A program made the translations under genes and the position numbers. A model generated the notes under the pieces. That model was not told the DNA's origin, searched no databases, and saw nothing but the letters and a program-made list of their open reading frames with translations. DNA of 64,000 bases. Origin: Parabacteroides bouchesdurhonensis. Its GTDB lineage: Bacteria; Bacteroidota; Bacteroidia; Bacteroidales; Tannerellaceae. Numbering within the stretch: position 1 is the first letter of the stretch; each line of letters starts with the position of its first letter. The stretch covers positions 2,776,559-2,840,558 of the forward strand of contig NZ_LT896588.1 of the NCBI RefSeq assembly GCF_900186615.1, written 5' to 3'. Of this stretch, positions 34,462 to 44,239 are shown piece by piece.

Positions 34462-34657
34462 TTTATTTAGGTCTGATAACTTAGAAGAGATGACCATTTT
34501 ATCAGGGGGGACTATTTAGCGGAATTCTTCTATTACCCGGCTAAAAAATTAAAGGAGATTATCCGAAGTGTTCTCTTCTATATTGAATTCAAAACACTTT
34601 TGAGATTAGGCTTACCTTCAATAATGAATTGTTTTAAGCATCATTTCTATAATAAGT

Positions 34658-35767
34658 TTATATCATAGCCGATAAATAAGTTCTGAAATCATTTTGTTCC
34701 AATGCCTTTTCCAGTTGTTCTGAATTTTGACTTGTAAAATCTTTGAAATATTTTCTTTTCAATTTGGCAGTCTCTTCGAATATAGCATAGGAAACGTATT
34801 TATTGGGCAATTTTAATGTTCGGTTAAAATTTATTTTGCATTGTTCTAAGAAACGTTCATATAATTCTTGGGAAGGAGGTAGTTTTAAAAGTTCCCTGTC
34901 AACTAATAATCGTTTGGTTATATAATACGTATCAAGGGCTTTTGGATTTCTCCTGCTTGTTACAGTTATTCCATTGTTATTTTGTCGATAGTAATATACA
35001 ATGTCAGATATAGAAGCCATATTGGAGGTAAGATCGAAAATAATAAGGAACATGACAGTATCTTCAAACCAATAACCTTCGGGGAAATGAATTCGTTCCA
35101 TCAATGTCGATTTAATAACTTTTCCCCAAGGGAATCCCCGTAAATTCTTTAAATGTTGCTTATTGGGATGTTTGCAGATTCCAGTAATTTTACTGTTAAA
35201 ACTATAATTATAATAGCCGCCTTCCACTATGTCTGCATTCCATTCAATCGCCTTTCTCATTAATTTCTCTATGGCGCCATCAGCCAATTTGTCATCACTG
35301 TCCACAAACATCACATAATTTCCCTGAATATGTTTGAGAGCCGTATTTCTTGCTCCAGAAAGCCCTTTGTTTTCTTGGTCTATGATTTTTCCATTTGGAA
35401 TGGATTCATATTTTTTTAGCTTATGTCTTGAATGATCCGGACTGCCGTCATTTACAACCGTAATTATAAAAGAATACTGGCTCTTTTGGGAGACAATTGA
35501 ATCCATGCATTCTTCAATATAATTTTCTACATTATAAACAGGAACAATGATTTGCAAATCATAAACAGATTCAATGGTATTGTTGCAAATACAACTCTTA
35601 TCCGGGTCTTTAGAAATGGAAGATAGGTATAGGGCTGAATCTATCTTGCTTTTCTTTTTAGGGACGAATAGGAACGTAAAATGAAGGGCAAACTTTTTTA
35701 ATTTGAATTTGCGGGATAAAATAATAAGTACAAACAATGGAGTCTGTACCATAGTGCTGATTTTCAT
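34658..35767 (-). CDS. Family 2 glycosyltransferase
   Basis: A 369-residue GT-A fold glycosyltransferase. After an unusual 70-residue N-terminal extension the GT2 domain starts at LQIIVPVYNVENYIEECMDS; VVNDGSPDHS, ENKGLSGARNTAL and the metal-binding FVDSDD follow. It should transfer a sugar from a nucleotide donor, probably in capsule, LPS or exopolysaccharide assembly. It is a lone gene just outside the element, convergent with the cassette, with no other polysaccharide gene beside it except the acyltransferase at 36080. Acceptor unknown. Confidence 0.9.
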   Translation of the reverse strand: MKISTMVQTPLFVLIILSRKFKLKKFALHFTFLFVPKKKSKIDSALYLSSISKDPDKSCICNNTIESVYDLQIIVPVYNVENYIEECMDSIVSQKSQYSFIITVVNDGSPDHSRHKLKKYESIPNGKIIDQENKGLSGARNTALKHIQGNYVMFVDSDDKLADGAIEKLMRKAIEWNADIVEGGYYNYSFNSKITGICKHPNKQHLKNLRGFPWGKVIKSTLMERIHFPEGYWFEDTVMFLIIFDLTSNMASISDIVYYYRQNNNGITVTSRRNPKALDTYYITKRLLVDRELLKLPPSQELYERFLEQCKINFNRTLKLPNKYVSYAIFEETAKLKRKYFKDFTSQNSEQLEKALEQNDFRTYLSAMI

Positions 35768-36079
35768 TACAATTTAATATCTAAGTAATTAATGCTCTAT
35801 TATAGCCTTTTCAAAAACACTTTTCAAGAGTTGCAAATTTATGCAAGGATAACTGTTCTTTTGAATATGACAAACAAATTTAACAAAAATAACAATAATA
35901 AAATAGACTGTTTCACTTCTTCTAATTTGGAAGCTGCTGCTTGTTTCTGTAAATTGGCAAGAGAAATCATTTGTTTACGAGCTTCTTTTTCTATCTTTAT
36001 CACCGAAAAAAAAGTGGTGTCCGGAAAGTTGACAAAGTAAATCATCTTACTAATACTAATTACCAGAAAACAAATAAGA
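35768..36079. other. 312-bp intergenic region
   Basis: Divergent region between the glycosyltransferase and acyltransferase genes. Short reading frames exist on both strands but show no convincing protein. A stretch near 36005-36040 (AGTGGTGTCCGGAAAGTTGA) has the look of insertion-sequence end DNA, but no partner copy is visible in the window. Confidence 0.5.
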
Positions 36080-37168
36080 ATGAAACGTATTGTTTTTTTA
36101 GACTATGTACGCGTGTTTGCATGCTTCCTCGTTATAGTTGTCCACGCTAGTGAAAACTTTTATGGCGCTGCCGGATCTACAGATATGGCAGGACCGCAGT
36201 CTTATCTGTTTGGTGAGGCCGATAGACTATGGGTGGCTGTGTACGACGGGTTCTCACGTATGGCTGTTCCTTTGTTCATGATTGTTTCCGCTTTTCTTCT
36301 TGTGCCGATGAAGGAAGAACAGACTACGTGGCAGTTTTATCGGAGGCGATTTACACGCATCTTGCCGCCGTTTTTTATATTTATGATACTATACAGTACT
36401 TTGCCTTTGTTGTGGGGGCAGATAGATGGAGAAACATCATGGACGGATTTATCGCGGATATTACTGAATTTCCCTTCGCAGGCCGGACATTTCTGGTTTA
36501 TGTATCCTTTGATCAGTTTGTATCTTTTCATTCCTGTAATATCGCCATGGTTGAGCAAAGCTACAGCTAAGGAAGAACGTTTCTTTATTGGCTTGTTTTT
36601 GTTATCGACGTGCATGCCGTATCTTAACCGGTGGTGTGGGGAAGTGTGGGGACAGTGTTTTTGGAACGAATACCATATGTTATGGTATTTCTCCGGGTAT
36701 TTAGGATACCTTGTATTGGCACATTACATACGGGTGCATCTTACATGGGGGCGCTCTAAGCGTTTCATTGTAGGGATCGTTATGATGCTTGCCGGAGCTG
36801 TTTCTACCATTTATTCGTTCTATATTCAGGCTATACCCGGAGAAATACTTTCTACACCTGTAATAGAACTTGGATGGGCTTTCTGTACGATAAACTGTGT
36901 GGTTCTTACGATGGGCACGTTTCTTATGTTTACCTGTATAAACCGCACGGATTCTCCACGGCTCATAACGGAAATGTCGAAACTGAGCTATGGCATATAT
37001 CTTATGCACATATTCTGGCTCGGGCTATGGGTTGCTGTGTTCAAGTATACGCTGGAACTGCCTTCTGTTGCTGCCATACCTTGTATTGCTGTGAGTACTT
37101 TTGCCTGCTGTTTCGTAACGGCAAAAATTATCTCGTATATACCAGGCAGTAAGTGGGTAATAGGGTGA
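36080..37168 (+). CDS. Acyltransferase family 3 membrane protein
   Basis: A 362-residue integral membrane acyltransferase (OafA/WecH/YrhL type) with about 10 membrane segments. The family signature LDYVRVFACFLVIVVHASEN at residues 6-25 carries the catalytic histidine, and RRRFTRILPPFF near residue 90 is the second conserved block. It would acylate a cell-surface sugar. The adjacent glycosyltransferase supports a role in surface glycan decoration. Donor and acceptor unknown. Confidence 0.9.
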   Translation: MKRIVFLDYVRVFACFLVIVVHASENFYGAAGSTDMAGPQSYLFGEADRLWVAVYDGFSRMAVPLFMIVSAFLLVPMKEEQTTWQFYRRRFTRILPPFFIFMILYSTLPLLWGQIDGETSWTDLSRILLNFPSQAGHFWFMYPLISLYLFIPVISPWLSKATAKEERFFIGLFLLSTCMPYLNRWCGEVWGQCFWNEYHMLWYFSGYLGYLVLAHYIRVHLTWGRSKRFIVGIVMMLAGAVSTIYSFYIQAIPGEILSTPVIELGWAFCTINCVVLTMGTFLMFTCINRTDSPRLITEMSKLSYGIYLMHIFWLGLWVAVFKYTLELPSVAAIPCIAVSTFACCFVTAKIISYIPGSKWVIG

Positions 37169-37372
37169 AAATAAAAAATCATCCTACTTTCGCAAGCCGG
37201 ATGATCCTTATAGAATGATAATAAAAGGTTTGCCCTTTGATATACAGTAAAAGGATGTTGCAAAATGTATGCCATAATTAAAAGAAATAAAATAGAATTG
37301 TAAATGCTTGCTGATCAGTGATAAGGTGAGGCGGGCGAATTATAAGGGTTGGGTGCTGTGGTGTGGAAATGT

Positions 37373-37407
37373 GTGGAAATATGTGTATTTTTTCCACATA
37401 TTTCCAC
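37373..37407. terminator. Hairpin downstream of cysK
   Basis: GTGGAAATATGTG pairs perfectly with CACATATTTCCAC (13 bp) around TATTTTTTC. The left arm is preceded by a second GTGTGGAAAT. It lies 22 bp past the cysK stop and may end cysK and the convergent acyltransferase transcript. Confidence 0.7.
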
Positions 37408-37429
37408 GTTGTCGGGGTATATGCATTAA

Positions 37430-38377
37430 TTATAATGGATATTCTTCGAAGGCATACAAAACGGTGGAAAGGTAACGTTCTCCTGTGTCCGGTAATAATA
37501 CAACAATGTTTTTTCCATTATTGCTTGCTTGCTTAGCCAGTTGTAAAGCGGCATAAACAGCTGCTCCGGATGAAATGCCAACTAATAATCCTTCTGTTTG
37601 CGCTAGTTCCCGGCTTGTACGTATCGCATCGTCATTTTGTACTTGGATAATTTGGTCTACTACATCCGGGTTGTATGTTTTAGGTATAAATCCGGCACCA
37701 ATTCCTTGTATTTTATGAGCACCGGGTTTACCTCCGGAAAGAACCGGTGAATCGCTTGGTTCTACTGCTACAATACGTATGTTGGGATTGTGTTTTTTTA
37801 ATCCGGCGCCAACACCGCTGATTGTTCCGCCTGTTCCTACTCCTGCAACGAAAATGTCGACTTTCCCATCTGTATCGTTCCATATTTCTTGGGCTGTAGT
37901 CCGTATATGGGTGGCCGGGTTTGCCGGATTCTCGAATTGTTGCAGGATAATGGAACCTGATATTTCTTGCCGTAATTCATTAGCTTTGGCAATAGCTCCT
38001 TTCATTCCTTCCGCTCCGGGTGTGAGAACGAGTTTGGCTCCTAATGCTTTTAATAAATTACGACGTTCCATACTCATTGTGTCCGGCATTGTCAGAATTA
38101 ATTTGTATCCTTTTGCTGCCGAAACGAAAGCCAGTCCAACGCCTGTATTCCCGCTGGTTGGCTCTATTATTGTTGCACCGGGCTTTAAAAGGCCTTTCTC
38201 TTCTGCATCTTCAACCATAGCCAATGCTATACGGTCTTTTACACTTCCTGCCGGATTAAAGTATTCCAACTTCCCGATTATTTTCGCATTCAGGCTTTTA
38301 CTTTTGTTAAAGTTAGAGAGTTCCAATAATGGGGTGCTACCGATTAGGTCGGTTAAATGTTTTGCTATTTTTGCCAT
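37430..38377 (-). CDS. cysK: Cysteine synthase A (O-acetylserine sulfhydrylase)
   Basis: PLP enzyme joining sulfide and O-acetylserine to make cysteine; 315 residues, the normal length. Signature [12 protein letters not shown] near residue 41 carries the PLP lysine; [13 protein letters not shown] near residue 75 is the substrate loop, [10 protein letters not shown] near residue 180 binds phosphate, and ISSGAAV near residue 268 completes the site. Cytosolic. A single-gene unit divergent from the lipoprotein gene at 38542. Confidence 0.96.
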   Translation of the reverse strand: MAKIAKHLTDLIGSTPLLELSNFNKSKSLNAKIIGKLEYFNPAGSVKDRIALAMVEDAEEKGLLKPGATIIEPTSGNTGVGLAFVSAAKGYKLILTMPDTMSMERRNLLKALGAKLVLTPGAEGMKGAIAKANELRQEISGSIILQQFENPANPATHIRTTAQEIWNDTDGKVDIFVAGVGTGGTISGVGAGLKKHNPNIRIVAVEPSDSPVLSGGKPGAHKIQGIGAGFIPKTYNPDVVDQIIQVQNDDAIRTSRELAQTEGLLVGISSGAAVYAALQLAKQASNNGKNIVVLLPDTGERYLSTVLYAFEEYPL

Positions 38378-38463
38378 ACTATGAACTATTTATTGTCTAT
38401 ATTTACATAACAGATATATGGATGCAAATTTATTTTTTATTTCGATAAAATAATGGAAAATGT

Positions 38464-38471
38464 TATCTTTG
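38464..38471 (+). promoter_or_regulatory. -7 promoter box for the lipoprotein gene
   Basis: TATCTTTG, 70 bp before the ATG at 38542. Confidence 0.55.
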
Positions 38472-38541
38472 GCAAGAATTAATATTTGAATGCCTGTTCA
38501 ACTAAATCCCGATAAAACGGATTGCCTTAAATTAATGATCT

Positions 38542-40767
38542 ATGAAGACGAATGTAAAAAAGGTTCTGACTTGTTGCGTTTTGCTATCCTTCATTGTTTC
38601 CGGATGCCAATCCGAACAGAAAACGGAGGAAAACCAAGCCGGAAAAAGAGAAAAGACGGCTTTCCAGACCGGACAGCCCTGGAAACCAACTACGGATGTG
38701 CGTGCTGATGTGGCTATAGTCTATGGGGTTGGTGGAAATCCTTCGGAAAAAAGAGATGGTATGTCTTTTGAACAACGTGTACAGAGTTGGAGGGATAAAG
38801 GTTATATCACCCACTTCATGACCGGAATCGCGTGGGGAAGTTACCAGGATTATTTTACCGGAGATTGGGATGGAGAGTGGCATCTGGATGAAGGCCAGGT
38901 GACTATGGAGGGAGATACGATCTGGCACGGACACATGGTTCCGTATATCGTGCCTTCCATGAATTTTATTGAATACATGAAAGAGAGACATATCAAACGT
39001 GTAATTGATGCAGGTATTGATGCTATCTATCTGGAAGAACCGGAATTTTGGGCTCGCGGAGGTTATAGCGATGCTTTCAAAAAGGAATGGAAAGCGTATT
39101 ACGGGTTTGATTGGCGGCCGCAACATGAATCTGCCGAAAATACATATTTGTCTAATAAGTTGAAGTATCATTTATATTATCGTGCATTGAACGAATGCTT
39201 TACGTATGCAAAAGAGTATGGTAAAAGCAAGGGTATGGATGTACGTTGTTATGTTCCAACCCATTCATTGGTAAATTATTCACAGTGGCAGATTGTAAGC
39301 CCGGAGGCAAGCCTGGCTTCTCTTCCTTGTGTGGATGGCTATATTGCGCAGGTATGGACCGGCACTTCACGCGAGCCGAATTACTTTAATGGCGTAGTTA
39401 AAGAACGCGTATTTGAAACGGCTTTTCTTGAATATGGTTGTATGGAGTCTATGACTGCCCCGACAGGGCGCAAAGTCTTTTTCCTGACAGACCCGATTGA
39501 AGACAGGGCTCGTGACTGGGCTGACTATAAGAAAAACTATCAGGCAACCTTTACTGCCAAATTGTTGTACCCGAACAATGATAATTATGAGGTAATGCCA
39601 TGGCCGGATCGTATTTATGAAGGATTGTACCGTACAAGTGCCAATAGTGATAAGAAAGAACGTATTCCCCGTTTCTATTCTACACAGATGCAGGTTATGA
39701 TTAATTCTTTGAATAATATACCTTTGTCTGATAATAAAGTAAGCGGTTCTACAGGTATCAGTGTGCTGATGGCCAATTCTTTGATGTTCCAACGTACTCC
39801 TCAACCGGTGGCAGGTTATGACGATCCTCAGTTGTCTGACTTCTTTGGCCAGGCAATGCCTTTCTTAAAACGGGGAGTTCCTGTTCATTTGCTGCATCTT
39901 GAGAATGTATCTTATCCGGAGAGCTGGAAAAACACAAAGTTGTTGTTAATGTCTTATTCAAATATGAAGCCTTTGGATAAAGAGGCTCACAGATATATAG
40001 CCGATTGGGTAAAGAAAGGTGGTGTATTGGTATATAGTACACGCGATACCGATCCGTTCCAGCAGGTACAGGAGTGGTGGAATACCGGAGATAATAAGTA
40101 TAAAACTCCTTCTGAACACCTGTTTCAGGAGATGGGGATAGCGAAGGATGCCAGAGAGGGTGAATATGCTTGCGGCAAAGGTACGGTTTATGTAATCCGC
40201 AAAGACCCGAAGGAGTTTGTATTGACGGCTAATGGCGATGCCCGCTATGTGGCAACAGTTAAGGATTTGTATGAACGGAAGGTAAAAGCCGGAAAATTAC
40301 AGTTTAAGAATAATTTCTCGCTGTCCAGGGGAAACTATGATCTTGTATCTGTATTGGATGAAAGTGTGAGCAACGACCCGTATGTAGTGAAAGGCTTGTT
40401 GATCGATTTGTTTGATCCGAAGTTGCCGGTCCTTACAGAAAAAACAGTTAATCCGGGCGAACAGGCTTATTTATATAACATAGGCCGCGTTGCTAATCCT
40501 GAAACACCTCAGATACTGGCCGCCGCTGCCCGCGCTTATGATGAGAAAGTGAAGAAAAACAGTTATTCATTTGTTGCAAAGAGCCCGATAAATACAACGA
40601 ATGTAATGCGTGTGTTGCTGCCGGCCGAACCAAAGTCGGCCACGTTTACAGATGCAAAAGGTAAAAAAATAAAAGAGGCTACTTGTGAATGGGACGAAGC
40701 CAGCAAAACGTGTTTGCTAGGCTTTGAAAATAATCCGGATGGTGTAACGGTTTCATTAAAATGGTAA
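38542..40767 (+). CDS. Large lipoprotein with glycoside-hydrolase-like domains
   Basis: A 741-residue lipoprotein: signal peptide with lipobox IVSGC at residues 18-22. Residues about 50-390 look like a TIM barrel, with acidic residues in DAIYLEEPEFWARGGYSDAF near residue 160. Residues 400-560 resemble the glutamine-amidotransferase-like trimerisation domain of GH42 enzymes (LLLMSYSNMKPLDKEAHRYI, then WVKKGGVLVYS). The end is beta-rich. No family name is certain; a secreted hydrolase acting on a glycan is the best reading. It stands alone, without SusC/SusD genes. Confidence 0.6.
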   Translation: MKTNVKKVLTCCVLLSFIVSGCQSEQKTEENQAGKREKTAFQTGQPWKPTTDVRADVAIVYGVGGNPSEKRDGMSFEQRVQSWRDKGYITHFMTGIAWGSYQDYFTGDWDGEWHLDEGQVTMEGDTIWHGHMVPYIVPSMNFIEYMKERHIKRVIDAGIDAIYLEEPEFWARGGYSDAFKKEWKAYYGFDWRPQHESAENTYLSNKLKYHLYYRALNECFTYAKEYGKSKGMDVRCYVPTHSLVNYSQWQIVSPEASLASLPCVDGYIAQVWTGTSREPNYFNGVVKERVFETAFLEYGCMESMTAPTGRKVFFLTDPIEDRARDWADYKKNYQATFTAKLLYPNNDNYEVMPWPDRIYEGLYRTSANSDKKERIPRFYSTQMQVMINSLNNIPLSDNKVSGSTGISVLMANSLMFQRTPQPVAGYDDPQLSDFFGQAMPFLKRGVPVHLLHLENVSYPESWKNTKLLLMSYSNMKPLDKEAHRYIADWVKKGGVLVYSTRDTDPFQQVQEWWNTGDNKYKTPSEHLFQEMGIAKDAREGEYACGKGTVYVIRKDPKEFVLTANGDARYVATVKDLYERKVKAGKLQFKNNFSLSRGNYDLVSVLDESVSNDPYVVKGLLIDLFDPKLPVLTEKTVNPGEQAYLYNIGRVANPETPQILAAAARAYDEKVKKNSYSFVAKSPINTTNVMRVLLPAEPKSATFTDAKGKKIKEATCEWDEASKTCLLGFENNPDGVTVSLKW

Positions 40768-41089
40768 TTTTCCTCTATTTATGCAGGAGATAAGGATAAG
40801 CCTCAGGTATTTTACAATCCATGCTCCGGATAGAGGAAGTTAGAGGTCTCTTGCAGCGAAATAATCTCTTTTTGCATCTACTCTATAAGGAAAACAAATG
40901 ATAGCCGGAAAGAGATAGTTAAAGTATATGTAAATGCTTTGTTTCATTGAATAACCAATTATATTTGTGCATATGTTGCGAAGAATTTAGCCGGATATTA
41001 AATGTGTGCATATTAAACTTTAGCATCTTTGGTAAGTCTATTATATAAAGGTATTGATTAGAAATATATAAAGAAGAGGAGAAACGAAT
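40768..41089. other. 322-bp intergenic region with a promoter
   Basis: No gene is seen. TTTG at 40938-40941 and TATATTTG at 40960-40967, separated by 18 bp, make a good Bacteroidetes promoter for the gene at 41090, with a leader of about 115 nt. Confidence 0.6.
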
Positions 41090-42412
41090 ATGAAACCCAT
41101 GAAATTAACATCTTTAATAGTGATGCTTCTGGTTGCTTTTAGCGGAGTAGCCCAGGAAGAGTTTTTTGATGATGTGTATTTCTCTTCAAGCAAAAATAAG
41201 AAAAAAGAAAAACAGGAAGAGAAACAAGTTATACAAACCAAAAAAGAATCAAGTCGCATTTTGTCGGAAACAGCTCCGTCGAGCAATTCCGGCTTTAGTG
41301 AAACAAGGGACGTAGATGAATATAATCGCCGTTATTCTTCTGTGAATGTAGATGAACCTTATTATGAGGATGATGCTGAGGATGATGCCGTAGAAACAAA
41401 AACAACGCCTGAACGTCGTTCCGATACGGAATATACAGAGCGCATTATCCGTTATCATTCACCCAGTAAGATTACCATTGCCGGAGCAGATCAGGTAGAT
41501 TTGTATCTGAGCGACGGGTATTACGGTTATGGCTATGATACCGATTATTCGGACAATGGTTCAAATGTGAACTTTAATATTAACATCGGTAATCCGTGGT
41601 ATAGCGGTTGGTATGGCGGCTGGTACGATCCCTGGTATAGTCCGTGGTGGTCTTATTCCTCCTGGTATAGCCCACGCTGGAGCTTCGGTTGGGGCTGGGG
41701 CGGATTTTATGCCGGTTGGTCGAGCCCTTGGTATGGTGGCTGGTACAGTCCATGGTATGGCCCTTCATGGAGCTGGGGTGGCGGTTATTGGGGACATCAT
41801 CACCATCATTATTATGCAACTCCGTATACAAGATATAACAATGGACGTACTTCCGGAGGAAGGAGCTATGCAGGTACTAGCTTAAGCGGACGTACCTCCG
41901 GTGGCAGAAGTTATGCAGGCAGCCGTTCTACATCGTCTTCATTGAGAAGCGGAACAACGTCTACGGGCAGGAGTTCTTCGGGTCGCGTGTCTTCATCAGA
42001 CAGATCAAACTCGTCTACTTCACGAGGATCAGTTTCCGGAGCAGGCAGAAGGTCGTCATCTTCTTCTGTAGGAACAAGTTCGGGTTCTACCCGTCGTTCT
42101 TCTTCGGCAACCGGTGTAACAACAAGGCCGAATCGTTCTTCTTCCGTGAACACAACCCGTTCACGAGTTGTGGATAGAAGCAACAGTGTAGGAACTTCTT
42201 CTTCGAATCGCCAATATACGGCACCCAGCCGTTCAAATAACAACAGTAGCAGCCGTTCATCGTCTTCTTATGAGTCGAGAAGTTATACTCCGTCTCGTAG
42301 TAGTTCGGTAGGATCTTCCAGCAGCTTTGGCGGCAGCCGTTCAAGCGGTGGCAGTGTTAGTTCAGGTGGACGTTCGGGTGGTGGAAGCCGCTCGGGTGGT
42401 GGTCGTAGATAA
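41090..42412 (+). CDS. Exported low-complexity protein (Trp/Tyr/Gly-rich middle, Ser/Arg-rich tail)
   Basis: A 440-residue exported protein with a signal peptide (about residues 1-22, ending SGVAQ). A charged, Lys/Glu-rich segment follows. Residues about 165-240 are an extreme Trp/Tyr/Gly/Ser/Pro stretch built of repeats such as WYSGWYGGWYDPWYSPWW, closing with five histidines (GHHHHHYY). The repeat GRTSGGRSYAG occurs twice. The last 180 residues are Ser/Arg/Gly/Thr-rich. It lies 31 bp before a FadL-like porin gene. Function unknown; surface or periplasmic scaffolding is a guess. Confidence 0.8.
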   Translation: MKPMKLTSLIVMLLVAFSGVAQEEFFDDVYFSSSKNKKKEKQEEKQVIQTKKESSRILSETAPSSNSGFSETRDVDEYNRRYSSVNVDEPYYEDDAEDDAVETKTTPERRSDTEYTERIIRYHSPSKITIAGADQVDLYLSDGYYGYGYDTDYSDNGSNVNFNINIGNPWYSGWYGGWYDPWYSPWWSYSSWYSPRWSFGWGWGGFYAGWSSPWYGGWYSPWYGPSWSWGGGYWGHHHHHYYATPYTRYNNGRTSGGRSYAGTSLSGRTSGGRSYAGSRSTSSSLRSGTTSTGRSSSGRVSSSDRSNSSTSRGSVSGAGRRSSSSSVGTSSGSTRRSSSATGVTTRPNRSSSVNTTRSRVVDRSNSVGTSSSNRQYTAPSRSNNNSSSRSSSSYESRSYTPSRSSSVGSSSSFGGSRSSGGSVSSGGRSGGGSRSGGGRR

Positions 42413-42443
42413 CGAATATCAGGTTGAATAAAAAGAGAATAAG

Positions 42444-44039
42444 ATGAGGAAAATATTAATCGTAATGTCGGCACTTGCTTTAAGCAGTGCCGCCTTTTCA
42501 CAAGGAGAATTGGATGCCTATAAATATGCTCAAAGAGATTTGAACGGAACAGCCCGCTATCTTTCTATGGGAGGGGCTTTCGGAGCATTAGGCGGCGATA
42601 TTTCAGCCATGCATACCAATCCGGCAGGTTTAGCTGTTTATCGCAGTTCGGAAGTAGTTACGACATTGAGTTTGTCCAGTGTATCAGCTAAGTCGGACTG
42701 GCTAGGTAATAAGCTCGATAATAGCCGTACCAGAGTGAATTTTGATAATATTGCTTATGTAGGTTATTTTCCTACATCGAATGACGAAGGTCTGGTTAGC
42801 TGGAACGTTGGATTCTCTTATAATAGAGCGATGAACTACAGCCGTAATTACACAATGTCTGCCGGACCGGGAATGGATACTTCTCTATCCGATTATGTGG
42901 CAGAACTTACAACGCGTTTAGCTCATCGTAATGCTCCCGAAGGATTTACTGCAAATGATTTGCAGGATGGAGAAGGACGTAATCCGTATGCAATAGGAGC
43001 GTGGATGCCGGTTCTGGGTTATAATGCCGGTTTTATAGAATCGATAGGAGGAAGTACGAGCAGGGAATTTGCCAGCTCTTTTAAAAATCCGACTACCGGA
43101 GAATGGCTGAAGCTGAGAGGTGCAGAGTTGAATGTAACGGAAAGAGGTGCGATAGATCAGTATAATATTGCTTTCGGCCTTAATTTCTCGGATCTGTTTT
43201 TAGTGGGTGGCGCATTGGCTATCACAGACTTGAATTATGATTATTCATCTTGGTATACGGAAAGCATTACGGATAATAGTAGTTTGACGTTGGACAACAC
43301 GTTAAGTACGGATGGTACGGGATATTCTTTTAATTTAGGTGCTATTGTCCGTCCGTCGGATTATTTCCGTTTCGGTGTGGCTTATACTTCTCCTACCTGG
43401 TATAAGATGACGGATTATTTCTATGCAAAAGGAACATCCGTAGTTGTTGGTGGAGAACAATGGGCAACTACTCCTGATGGCGCTTATGCAAATTATGAAT
43501 ACCGCTCGCCGGACAAATGGTTGTTTAGTGCAGCTGCTATTATCGGAAGTTATGGTTTGATCAGTGTAGATTATGAGCTTACCAACTATAAGAACATGAA
43601 GATGTATTATGACGGAGGTTCGGAAAACCTGGAAACAAACGGATATATTAAGGAAGACTTCAAGGCAGGCAATTCTTTACGTATTGGTGCGGAAGCAAAG
43701 ATAACACCTCAGTTTTCAGTTCGTGCCGGTTATGCTTGGATAGACAGTCCGGTTAAAGCCAGCTTGAAAGATCAGGTGTATGAGACAGTTACAGTAGGTA
43801 CTATTCCTAATTATACCGTAGACGGAGGCATGAATAACTATACTGTTGGTTTGGGATACCGTTTTACTCCTAATTTCTATATGGATCTGGCATGTGTATA
43901 TAAAGTACATAAAGAAGATGCTTATGCATTCTCTAATTTGTACCCGATGGAAGATGGAGATATAGAAATAAATAATCAGAAGGCTACATTGAAAACAAAA
44001 ACAACCCGCGTAGCCCTGACATTGGGATATAAGTTTTAA
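42444..44039 (+). CDS. FadL/OmpP1-family outer membrane protein
   Basis: A 531-residue outer-membrane beta-barrel of the FadL/OmpP1/TodX family, which lets hydrophobic compounds cross the outer membrane. The signal peptide covers about residues 1-19 (AAFSQ). The family plug region is seen as RYLSMGGAFGALGGDISAMH followed by TNPAGLAVYR; the rest is alternating barrel strands ending in the aromatic-terminated LTLGYKF. Co-transcribed with the low-complexity protein; a terminator follows. Confidence 0.9.
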   Translation: MRKILIVMSALALSSAAFSQGELDAYKYAQRDLNGTARYLSMGGAFGALGGDISAMHTNPAGLAVYRSSEVVTTLSLSSVSAKSDWLGNKLDNSRTRVNFDNIAYVGYFPTSNDEGLVSWNVGFSYNRAMNYSRNYTMSAGPGMDTSLSDYVAELTTRLAHRNAPEGFTANDLQDGEGRNPYAIGAWMPVLGYNAGFIESIGGSTSREFASSFKNPTTGEWLKLRGAELNVTERGAIDQYNIAFGLNFSDLFLVGGALAITDLNYDYSSWYTESITDNSSLTLDNTLSTDGTGYSFNLGAIVRPSDYFRFGVAYTSPTWYKMTDYFYAKGTSVVVGGEQWATTPDGAYANYEYRSPDKWLFSAAAIIGSYGLISVDYELTNYKNMKMYYDGGSENLETNGYIKEDFKAGNSLRIGAEAKITPQFSVRAGYAWIDSPVKASLKDQVYETVTVGTIPNYTVDGGMNNYTVGLGYRFTPNFYMDLACVYKVHKEDAYAFSNLYPMEDGDIEINNQKATLKTKTTRVALTLGYKF

Positions 44040-44056
44040 AAAGATAGATTTAGTTC

Positions 44057-44107
44057 AAAAATGTCCCCTGTTTGTACAATAAAAGTATGAATGGGGGACA
44101 TTTTTTT
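44057..44107 (+). terminator. Intrinsic terminator after the FadL-like gene
   Basis: AAAAATGTCCCC pairs with GGGGACATTTTT (12 bp), then a run of Ts. Confidence 0.88.
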
Positions 44108-44239
44108 ATGAAAAGAAATAAAAAACTTGCTTATTTAAAATAGTTTTTGTTCTTTTGCTTCATAATAAATATTGTATAACACTAAAAACTTTATAGCCTA
44201 TAGCATAACGTTACTCAAGGAAACTAAAAATAGAAAGTA

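Larger units (their letters stand above)
34151..34657. other. 507-bp intergenic region with the right end of the element
   Basis: No gene with a start codon is seen. It holds the word TAAATCATGGGA near 34328 (similar to the left end), the attR repeat, and a strong terminator. A reading frame without a start runs from about 34480 to the next gene; I do not recognise it and treat it as non-coding. Confidence 0.7.

Noticed and set aside
34480-34663. Start-less open frame next to attR
   Set aside because: No start codon, no recognised motif, and it contains the terminator-proximal DNA; too weak to call a gene fragment.
35792-36045. Overlapping reading frames on both strands in the 35.8-36.0 kb gap
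   Set aside because: Low-complexity, A/T-driven translations with no motif, signal peptide or operon partner; the two strands conflict. Possible insertion-sequence remnant, but no support.
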